DNA of 64,000 bases from Amoebophrya sp. A120. Its lineage: Eukaryota > Sar > Dinophyceae > Syndiniales > Amoebophryaceae. The stretch lies in assembly GCA_905178155.1 (NCBI GenBank), contig CAJINV010000006.1, positions 502,398 to 566,397 on the forward strand. The letters are read 5' to 3'. The position numbers and the translations under genes were made by a program. Below are positions 31,701 through 39,600 of the stretch, one piece after another; positions within the stretch are counted from its first letter, which is position 1, and each line of letters starts with the position of its first letter. The notes under the pieces were generated by a model that did not search any database, was not told the DNA's origin, and saw nothing but the letters and a program-made list of their open reading frames with translations.

Positions 31701-34420
31701 TGCTAGGTCGTGCATTACAGGCATCCTGGGTCATGCAAAATATGCATGACAAACCCGGCAACATTCCAGATCCAGACATTTTTGCATTTGATAGATCGTG
31801 ATTCGGATCAACTCCAGCATGTTTTTCCAGCAGTGCTTGGTGACTTCCTATCCTCAGGAAAAACGTCCCCACGACCCCATAGTCAAGTTGGAAACTCTGC
31901 AACACAAATCCAGAAGATTTGGGAATTACGCATGACAAGTTCTTTCTCGCTGTATCGTAGTGCTGGTTAGCAAGGGGAGCCGCATGACAAAACCGCCCCC
32001 TTATCCTGTTTGCAGCATTACAAATGCCAAAACACGATTGAAAATGCCTCTCTACTTCGGGATGCGCATTACAAGTTGTGTGCCTGCGCTTGCAATTCTG
32101 CATGACAACTCTGGGCTGGGGACGTTTTTACTCAGGATACTTCCTGCAGAAAGTTCGTTTCCGCTTCGGAAAGGATCAAAAATTTGGCGTTGGGGAGAAG
32201 GTTTCGGTCTTCGTGCTGTTGCATTTCCTCGATCGACTCCGCGTTTTGTTCCCAGTACTCCTCAAACTCTAGGCGGAACAGCTTGGTGCAAAAGTCCTCG
32301 ATCTCCTTCCGGCCCACCGGGTTGAAAGCGTATTCGCCGATGATCAAGCGGGACAAGACCACGCAGTACGGCTCGAAAAAAACCATGCCTAGTTCCACCG
32401 CGAGGTTTGTCTGCGCCGAGAACCGCGCGAACCGGCGCAAAATCGCGGACTTGGGCAAACTCAGGGCCCCGGTGGGCGGCGCTGTGTCCGAGGGGGCCCC
32501 GGTGAGCTGTGTCGCCTGCACCAACTGCTCGCACCAGTTGCAAAAGTTCAAATCTTTCGACAAAATTTCAGACTTGAACCGCTGCTGTTGCGAGAGCGAC
32601 ACCCGCTTCGGCGAAGTAGACGTGGCAGCTGCCTGCGTATCCAGCAAGGGTCTTCTAACGATCTCAGTCGAGGGACTTCTACTTGACCGTCTCGTTGGAG
32701 GTGGTGCCGTAGATTGCTGTGCAGCTTTAATACCATTCCGGCCCACGACGAAATCTTCGCCAGCTGCTCCTACTTCCGCATAATTAGAAGTGGAGTTCCT
32801 ACCATACCTGCTCGGTCGGCTACTACTTGCTGCTTGTTCGGGCAAAACCGCCGGCTTCGCGGCGACTGCGAGCGCCCCTCCGTCACTGACCCTCACATTG
32901 ATGTTCGTCAGGCTCTTGATAGTCCTACTACTGGCGTCCACTGGAACATTTTTTTCAGAAAAAGCCACTTGCTCCGCTGCCGAGGCCCTGGTCTCTCTTC
33001 TCCCCTCCCTTTTTTCAAGCACCTGCTGTGAGGGAGGACCCGTAATTCCGAAGTTCTGCATGTCGTAATCCTCGTAAAAGTTGTCACCTGCTTGTTCAAC
33101 AAAGGTGTTGTCCTCAAATTCTTGTTTTAGTGCGCTGACTGCATCAGAAGGAGAGGTTCTTTGTGACGTCGTTTGTTCTTCCGGTGCGGCCGAGTCAGCA
33201 CTCATGAAGACGTATTGTAAGGAAAAATCCCCCCTCCCCATATCGAAAAAGTATGATTCCGAAAATTTGCGTTGCTGATTTGAGACCACAAATCACGTCT
33301 GTCTTGCAAGAAGACAAGTGCAGAAACTTCCGCTCCATTATGGAAGCGATTAGGCATGCTGTTGCGCCTAGGGGGCAGCCGTTTGTAATGCTAAGCAACT
33401 AGACCCAAACGCCCCTACCTAGGCCGAGGATCTGGCTGCGCTGCCTTACTGCAAGACAAATCAGATTTGTGTACGCAAATCCGGCATCAGAAACTTCGTT
33501 TTGATATGGGGAAGGGGGACTTTTCCTTTTGATAAGACGCTCTCCTTGTTCGCGGCCACTGGATTGTCTTTTTTCTTGAACGCAGACTGCCTTCTTGCAG
33601 GCGACGACAGGGATATGGGGGTTGTTGTTCTTGCTCGGTTCCGGCCGTCCCCGGGTTGTTGTACTTGTGCTTCTTTTTCTTCTTCTTCTTCTTCGCCCTC
33701 CTCCTCCTGTCTCGTCCCCGAATAATTATCATTTTCCTTCGCAGAAGTCCTCGCTGCAGAAGTCATAATCGAGGCCACCCGCGCCGCGGACTCTCGTCCT
33801 TCCCAGACCGCCGACATAGCGACCAGCATGTCATCCTCCCCTTGCTCATCAAGAACGGGCTCTTGCTCCGCAGCAGCCTTGATGTTGTCCTCCGCTCGCG
33901 TACTGTTGTTGAGCTGCTCCGAGGCAGAGGTGTCTTCCCATTCAATGTTCGTGTTCCCCCCGCTGCTCGTATTTATTATTTTGATTTTCTCGCTGCTTGG
34001 TGGCTCCTGCTTTGACGGCGACGACGAGCTGGAGCTCTTCCCCATCAGTATGCTTTTGAAGGATCTGCCCTCGACCACCGCTTTCTCGCCCTCCGGCTGC
34101 AGGCGTGCTGGCTTCATGTTGTTGGTCCTACTGCGCTGCTGCTGGGTACTAGTTAAAGGCGGAGAAGTAGAAATAGAAACACCAGCAGCACTACTGGAAG
34201 AAGTACTACTTTGTTGGAACTTCGCCAACAGCCTACTGTTCAGCGGCGGTGAGGAGGACTCGAGGTCTTGCACTTCTACTTGCGAGGATGTTGTAAAAAT
34301 GCGGTTTTGCAACATGCCAGGTTGTAGTTCTTGGTCCCCCGCCGGCTCCTCATCTTCCGTAGACTCCCACTCTTGGTCGTTGTTGGACTCGTTTGTCGCA
34401 CTGCCTGCGGGCTGTACCAT
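22789..34420 (-). CDS. Giant introner-riddled protein of unknown function, 1949 aa in 24 exons
   Basis: Exon intervals: 34420-33535, 33212-32140, 31848-31794, 31532-31282, 30975-30607, 30326-30273, 29962-29910, 29765-29593, 29264-28671, 28513-28434, 28277-28214, 28001-27938, 27628-27556, 27296-27243, 26973-26907, 26700-26661, 26382-26326, 26095-25918, 25711-25663, 25360-24995, 24826-24497, 24234-24018, 23867-23333 and 23071-22789. The spliced length is 5850 nt with no stop. The first 400 or so residues are acidic, Ser-rich and disordered. A helical domain at roughly 530-760 contains FNPVGRKEIEDFCTKLFRLE and NPEIHAFGKYEAQLVEKTNA. The middle is Gln/Pro/Ser-rich with a nine-histidine run near residue 1125. 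The last third is Lys/Glu-rich, with helices around LTEQFEFEYQDLEDFLLEDL and a C-terminal coiled coil. No catalytic motif or membrane segment is visible. A large scaffold protein is a guess. Confidence 0.72.
23072..23332. mobile_element. Introner family A (alpha, reverse)
   Basis: CGTTG flanks both sides of a 261-bp element. Last intron of the 1949-aa gene; removal joins ARITN to AKLTDGT. Confidence 0.93.
23868..24017. mobile_element. Introner family E
   Basis: A 150-bp element with ends TATGCAGTGCAAAAGTATCG and GATACTTTCGCAGTTCATA. Flanks are AACGC and AACAC. Removal joins NVEVV to FIQEEIS. Confidence 0.88.
24235..24496. mobile_element. Introner family A (beta-like, reverse)
   Basis: GGACA flanks both sides of a 262-bp element. 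Removal joins IIESELS to VVRTILT. Confidence 0.93.
24827..24994. mobile_element. Introner family E
   Basis: TCCTG flanks both sides of a 168-bp element with a TACGATACTC..TTGCAATCCATA end. Removal joins HQHLQD to LTEQFEF. Confidence 0.9.
25361..25662. mobile_element. Introner family B (forward)
   Basis: CTTGC flanks both sides of a 302-bp element. Removal joins VKEKQV to VDNDGTT in frame. Confidence 0.92.
25712..25917. mobile_element. Introner family F2
   Basis: CTCAG flanks both sides of a 206-bp element. It is the reverse complement of the 206-bp copy at 26701-26906 in the same gene. Removal joins GGKLS to KQKPIV. Confidence 0.92.
26096..26325. mobile_element. Introner family F3
   Basis: CGGCG flanks both sides of a 230-bp element. 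Very similar, in the same orientation, to the copy at 57922-58142. Removal joins KTLTP to YGNNNL. Confidence 0.92.
26383..26660. mobile_element. Introner family A (beta, reverse)
   Basis: GACAG flanks both sides of a 278-bp element. Removal joins NRERALS to RGNRAVV. Confidence 0.92.
26701..26906. mobile_element. Introner family F2 (inverted copy)
   Basis: TCCGG flanks both sides. It has the same length as, and is in inverted orientation to, the copy at 25712-25917. The exon between it and the 26383 element is only about 40 bp. Confidence 0.92.
26974..27242. mobile_element. Introner family A (beta, forward)
   Basis: CCGCG flanks both sides of a 269-bp element. Both ends are of the TCCCTGGATGTCTGG type. 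Removal joins AHQLHA to EGSAHFD. Confidence 0.92.
27297..27555. mobile_element. Introner family A (epsilon), one altered end
   Basis: The left end reads TGTGCATTGC instead of TATGCATTGC. Flanks are AATGA and GATGA. Removal joins QASII to DYDHQM. Confidence 0.85.
27629..27937. mobile_element. Introner family D
   Basis: CTGTG flanks both sides of a 309-bp element with AAAAATCCCCCCTCCC and GGAGGAGGATTTTTCC ends. Removal joins EASRR to TEQIPEP. Confidence 0.92.
28002..28213. mobile_element. Introner family F1
   Basis: GCGCC flanks both sides of a 212-bp element with ends AAAAAAAAGTGTGTAAC and ACACAGTTTTTTTCTTGCATA. Similar to the copy at 50746. Removal joins NFFQGA to GGPHHRQ. Confidence 0.92.
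28278..28433. mobile_element. Introner family E
   Basis: A 156-bp element with flanks CCGCT and CCGGT. The right end is atypical (CCCCAGGATA). Removal joins NDPAYR to LYSTIAE. Confidence 0.87.
28514..28670. mobile_element. Introner family E
   Basis: CGGAT flanks both sides of a 157-bp element. The left end carries three extra T before TATCCACTGCAAAAG. Removal joins LIQHP to SCVTMIH. Confidence 0.87.
29265..29592. mobile_element. Introner family D
   Basis: A 328-bp element with flanks GTGGC and ATGGC. Removal joins SIRVPHA to TRPKLLP. Confidence 0.9.
29766..29909. mobile_element. Introner family E
   Basis: ATAAT flanks both sides of a 144-bp element with ends TATGAACTGCAAAAGTATCG and ACGATGCTTTCATA. 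Confidence 0.88.
29963..30272. mobile_element. Introner family C
   Basis: CCTTG flanks both sides of a 310-bp element with ends TATGGATGTGTCAGAGTTG and its match. Close to the copy at 62698. Removal joins TLSKQG to TSSQQQD. Confidence 0.92.
30327..30606. mobile_element. Introner family B (forward)
   Basis: GGCTT flanks both sides of a 280-bp element. Removal joins LSPPGS to PVSPVRS. Confidence 0.92.
30976..31281. mobile_element. Introner family C (inverted interior)
   Basis: CGGTT flanks both sides of a 306-bp element. The interior is inverted relative to the copy at 51448. Removal joins YSHVKP to TEPLIGL. Confidence 0.92.
31533..31793. mobile_element. Introner family A (alpha, forward)
   Basis: GATCG flanks both sides of a 261-bp element. 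Nearly identical to the copies at 37444, 55167 and 60476. Removal joins ELIRITI to KQSNGW. Confidence 0.93.
31849..32139. mobile_element. Introner family B (forward)
   Basis: CTTCC flanks both sides of a 291-bp element. Removal joins ETNFLQE to VTKHCWK. Confidence 0.92.
33213..33534. mobile_element. Introner family D
   Basis: AGACG flanks both sides of a 322-bp element. The interior is inverted relative to the copy at 55495. First intron of the gene; removal joins NKESV to FMSADSA. Confidence 0.92.
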
Positions 34421-35036
34421 TTTCTGTTAGAAGTACGATTTGGTTTCACTACTAGACTTTTGGTGGCTGCTGTGACCTGTAGTTGACATAGACTAGACCT
34501 CTATGATCCTTTTTAATATCGAAGTACGTATACGAGTACTTCTAAAAACTCTGAAGCGCCATACCTAGTTTTACGAGGGTCGAAACTCGAACTCCTCCAG
34601 GTCGTGCAGATGAGATATTAAACACGACAAACGACCAGTTACGCCTTATCTGCTTCACCACAGCTGCAGCTCATAGCACTAACGAAAAAAAATTCAACCA
34701 CCCGTACTGTTCTTTTCCCAGTTTCATTTCCGAGTTGTTAGATTGTGATACCTCACGACGTAATGGATGATCTACCTAGTTACGCCCAATTTTCACGACG
34801 AAGTAGATGAATTACGACAATGCTACGAATCTTGTTCCCTCCAAGAGCAGCCCACGCCGAAGACCTGTTTTCTTCTAACGTCGTTGGCCGATGTGGGCAG
34901 CTCTTGGACCACGATGTGTTGCGGTGGAAGACGATGTTTCTTCTATTAACACACATGTTGGCAACTATAATCAACGAAAGCTTGAGCTTTTTTTTTCATG
35001 TTATAAACAGATCGATGAGCTGTGCGACGGTTGATT

Positions 35037-35869
35037 TTAGACATATCGAACAAGCAAGCAAAAACGATTCTGTGACGTCGAAGTTCGTAACCACAACACG
35101 TAAAAGAAGCGAACAGAAGATGTTGATGATGAAACAACGATGGTGTTGTAGATGTTTGATCAATGTTGGCGTGCAACAATCTCCGCGTTTTGGAGTTTGT
35201 AATGCAAATGGGCGCAAGAGGTTTTGATCAATGTTGGTGTGCAACAATCTCCGCGTTTTGGAGTTTGTAATGCAAATTGTCACAGGATGTTTTATTTTTC
35301 ACAGTTATTTGAACGTTCGAAAAACGAAGAAGATGATGATGAGAAGAAAAATCTGTGTTGCTGTTGTGAGGTCTTTCACGTAGCGGCAAACAGGCGCACA
35401 TTCTCGAGTTTTTCGAGATACACGACGACGAACGACGACCCCAGTGTCGTGATCCTTCATTTCTTCACTTTTGAACATGCGCATTTTCTCACCGAAACTA
35501 GGAAAGGACAGTACGAGAAGCACCGCTCAAAGTACGTCGCGGCACGGTGCAACAGCAAGAATTTTTCGCACTTTCTTGATTTGCCATGCTGTTTTTGAAC
35601 CGTTACTATAGAAGCTCTCAAATTCTCAACCGGAAACTGAAAAACACGAAAATATGATGATGAACGACAGCGACTTGCGCTGAGGTTTTCGGCCGTAATC
35701 TTTCCCTGTTCACGACAACGACAACGAAGACAAGAAGATGAATATCGGTGGCGCACAAGAAACGATGATGAATAAATCGGACTAGTTATGCTGTAGATGC
35801 AAGCAGAGTTTAGACATATCGAAGCAAGCATACACCATTCTGTGACGTCGAAGTTCGTAACCACAACAC
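35037..35869. repeat. Dispersed direct repeat, about 60 bp, two copies
   Basis: Copies at 35037-35099 and 35809-35869 share TTTAGACATATCGAA and, exactly, TCTGTGACGTCGAAGTTCGT plus the following bases, with small differences between. The copies lie 770 bp apart in non-coding DNA. Confidence 0.8.
35155..35277. repeat. Direct repeat of 55 bp, period 68 bp
   Basis: Copies at 35155-35209 and 35223-35277 differ at one base. The core is CAACAATCTCCGCGTTTTGG. Each copy ends in TTTGTAATGCAAAT, which resembles the interior motif of introners. Confidence 0.85.
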
Positions 35870-36178
35870 AGCACTACTGCCTTTCACCGAACACGTCGGG
35901 ATTGCCACAGAACAACCCGTATGCCTGGTATCACGAATACAAGTTTAAAAAAATCATTTGCGATAAAGCGAGAGCGAGTCCTCAACGAACACAAAAAACA
36001 ATTGCAGCAGCAACAGACTTGTGTCAGTAGCAGCACGACGACCGTTGTTCATTTTTATTCTCTAGTACCGCATGATTGTACAGGTACACTTCACACCACG
36101 AGACGACCTTTTCGTCCCAAAAGCGAGGTTTTCTTGACATGTTGAAGCCTTGAAGTTTGTAGAGTCGAAGTGAGCAAT

Positions 36179-36277
36179 ATGTTTGCAGCACCGCAGCAGT
36201 TTTACTCTCCGATGGGCATGGCCGCACCCTTACCGGGTGTCGGAGAATTCGCGGGTCGAGGTGCTGGCGCAGCATGA
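36179..36277 (+). CDS. Possible very short plus-strand ORF
   Basis: MFAAPQQFYSPMGMAAPLPG and 12 more Gly/Ala-rich residues, then TGA at 36275-36277; the stop overlaps a second ATG. The composition is protein-like and would fit the first exon of a spliced gene, but no following exon could be supported. It would be the only plus-strand gene in the window. Confidence 0.2.
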   Translation: MFAAPQQFYSPMGMAAPLPGVGEFAGRGAGAA

Positions 36278-36440
36278 TTTTTGTACGCAGCCGCTACAAC
36301 TGGTGGTCCTACTTTTCCCCTGCTCCTGCTCTTGTTACAGGATCTAAACTTGTAGCAAGGGTTTCCATAAATGAAGGCTCACCCTGCCAACTTCCCGGAA
36401 GCACAGTCGACGAGATACTGCTCGCAAGCAAGCCAGTTTC

Positions 36441-36520
36441 GGGAATCGCAAGAAAAAACTGTCGCAGGGTCTCAAGTTGTAATGCGGGGGCTCCACTTGA
36501 GACGGTTTTTTCTTATGCTC
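36441..36520. mobile_element. Decayed F-like introner remnant outside a modelled gene
   Basis: The left arm TCGCAAGAAAAAACTGTC and the right arm GACGGTTTTTTCTTATGC are inverted copies like F4 ends, with TTGTAATGC between. The flanking TAT/ATA and the 5-bp repeat are not preserved. This is the only introner-like piece seen in an intergenic region. Confidence 0.45.
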
Positions 36521-36609
36521 GACATCGACATGAAAGACATCTTTCAACACTATATGCGTAAAACATGTTTCCTCTAGTGTCCTCTGAAGACGTCGCATCA
36601 CAGGTTTAT

Positions 36610-39600
36610 TTACGTGTCATGCTGCGCGAACTTGTGCTTTGCTGCGTCCGCGAAGACAGTTTGAGGCTGAGACAGTTTTTGCGTGATGTGATATCGGGTC
36701 CATAACGAGGACAACTCTGTTGTTTCGACAAAACGACCCTGAAGTAGACTCGTTGGGGTTGGCTCCAGCTGCTGCGAGCCTTTTAAACAATCTGCTTGCT
36801 CTACTCGCAGCTCCAGCTGCGTACCCGCACCGCTTTGAGCAGTATAGAAATTCGAGTAGTACTGCTGGGTCAGTTCCAACCGTCGCAGCTATGAATTGCA
36901 AATATGTCTGGAAGAATGCAACTTGTGATGCTAAATCTGAATCAAGTAAAAGTCTGTGTTGCATCATGATTACCAAAAGCTGTCCACTTTTGACCTAATC
37001 GCGAGGCAGTTTCTCATGCAGGATAGGCATGATAGAGACCACCGCACAGAATCTGTCATGCTATGTCCTACATGCCAGACCTTATGGGTCATGGAAAACC
37101 TGCATGACAAGTCTGGCATTCTTCCAGACCCAGACACTTTTGCATTTGATAGCAGCGCCTGCGTCACAAAGTGGTCATCGGAAAGCGTAAGCGCTTCTTC
37201 GCTGCGGCGCATATGCATTGCAAACGTATGATCTTCGCACCTCGTTTACTTCTAATCGCCATCTCGCATGACAGATTCGGTTTGCTTATGCTTTTCCTTT
37301 TGCTATAATCTGAGTATGCATGACAAATTCCATTTTTCCTTCTGACAAAAGTTATGATGCACCTCAAGTACTACAGGTTTACGACCGTCTTGCAATGCGT
37401 AGCGCAGCAAGTCCAACAAGTTTTCCCTCACTTCTTGCGGCATTATCAAATGCAAAAATGTCTGGGTCTGGAAGGTTGGAACTTGCGATACTAACTTTGG
37501 ACTCCAAAAAAAATCTGTATTGCATGACCAACAAGAGGAGTCTCGTTTGTGCTACGCGGGGAGGGCATTTGTCATGCGGAGTAGGCATCAGGAAGCCCTC
37601 TAAAAATCTGTGATGCTAGGTCGTGCATTACAGACATCGTGGGTCAAGCAAAATACACATGACAAACCCGGCAACATTCCAGACCCAGACATATTTGCAT
37701 TTGATAGGCATGGTTCTCCGACATGTCGCCCCCGGGTCTGAGGGGTAGACACTGTACAACTGCATCGCAGGGTCTATCCTGTGCAAAAAATAAAAATAAA
37801 CTGTAGTTTACAATCATTCACTCCACAAATCAGCAGGCGGACGTGGAGGCACGTTTGAACTTGAAGGTTATCATCTCCCAGGTTTTCAACTACAATAATA
37901 GTGTTTTCGAGCTGAAGAGAAAAGATCGAGAAATGAGTAAAGCAAAAAATTATTGCTCATTCTCATTCATCATGACGTTTTTTTCTATAGATGAGTCTGT
38001 AGTTCCTTATCATCTGTAGTATTCGGGATCGTACACAACTTGTCCTGGTAGGCCGTAATGGGCGTAGCATGATGTCGTGGACCTGAATAGCACATAAAAG
38101 TCAATTTCATTTTTCACACAGGATAGCATTGGTAAGAGCCTCTTCTTCAGTTGCAGTCTTGGCTGCCAGTTCGGTGCAGGAACTTCTACCCGTGGAAGCG
38201 CTTGTTGTCACGACCAGGCTGTCATCGATCCTTTCGCCCGAACAAGCCGTTGAAGTTAGACAGCTTGCTTTTATTTTTCCGCAAGAACTACTACAACCGA
38301 CAATAAACGGATCAAAAAATTCTTCCGCCCTCCTGCAGACCGTGCACTGGCAAACAAATCCCTTCTGCGAGTACAGAATGCGCTATGAGAGTGCACAGCT
38401 CCCCCTCCCCCTCGTTTGCATTGCACAAACAGCAACACAAGCGTCTGCAAGAGCGCAGGTTTCGAATGACAAATCCACATCGGACTGTAGTACTGTTTGA
38501 GGTTCCAGAACTTGTCATGCGGAAAGTGCCAAGAGGCAAAGGGTGGATTTGGTATTTTGCATGACAAATGAGGGGGAGCGGGAGTTGTGCACTCTGATAT
38601 GCGCCGGCGCAGTTTCGCGGACACGTGGGTCATATCAAATGCAAAAATGTCTGGGTCTGGAAGAGTGCGCGATTTGTCATGCTGCTTTTCCATGACCCAC
38701 CCATGAGGTCTGGAATGCAGGACCTAGCATGACAGATTCTGCGAGACCTTTCTAAGGCCTATCCTGCATGAGAAACTCCCTCCCGACTTGGTCAAAACTG
38801 GACGACTTTTGGTAATCATGCAACACAGATTTCTGCATGCTGCAGATTTAGCATGACAAGTTGCATTCTTCCAGACCCAGACATTTTTGTATTTGATAGG
38901 TCAGGTGCGGTGGCAGGTAGCACGCAAGAAGGAGCGAGTCAGGCGGAATATCTTTATCAACTGCAAATATGTCTGGGTGGTCTGGAACATTGCCATGTTT
39001 GTCATGCATATTTGGCGTGACCAAGGATGTCTGTAATGTTGCATGCCCTAGCATCATAGATTTGTACAGGGCTTCCTGCTGCCTATTCCGCATTACAATG
39101 GCCGTCCCCGCGTAGCACACACTGAACTCCTCTTGGTCTTGCTGGTCATCATGCCATAAATTTTTTTAGAGTCCAAAGCCAGCATCACAAGTCCCAACTT
39201 TCCAGACCCATACCTCTACATATTTGCAATGCATAATCTTGCACAGCCGTCCATTTCCCAACCGTCTTTACCGCGTCGGAGCTGTATACCACATTCGGGT
39301 GCAGACAGGTGTGCGCAATCTTGGTTCCCAGGTCAAACAGCGCGGCCTGTTGGCCCTGGTTGAACGAATGCGCATTGATCGCCAGGACACGAAGTAGTTT
39401 GCTGAGGATTTCGTGCGGAGTAACGTTTAAGTTGGGCGGATCAAGAAGTGCAATATGACCTGCTGGTGCTGCAGCACGACCATCGGAATTTCCATCTTCT
39501 GACGTAGTTGTTCGGTCACTTGAGGTCGTCCTTGTGTAATGAACATCTAAGTCTCCGGCTAAAAGTTTACTATTTTCTGCTCCCAACTCGTGCAACTCCT

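Larger units (their letters stand above)
34421..36609. other. Intergenic region with dispersed repeats and an introner remnant
   Basis: Holds two direct-repeat pairs (35155/35223 and 35037/35809), a very short plus-strand ORF at 36179-36277, and a decayed F-like inverted repeat near 36441-36520. No confident gene. The promoter of the gene starting at 34420 should lie at the left side. Confidence 0.55.

Noticed and set aside
22789-34420. CRISPR-like or satellite array because of regularly recurring similar units
   Set aside because: The units are dispersed, oriented both ways, flanked by different 5-bp repeats and separated by coding exons of varied length.
34820-35598. Plus-strand ORFs between the 1949-aa and SET-domain genes
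   Set aside because: They overlap direct repeats, show no balanced protein composition and have no supported partner exons.
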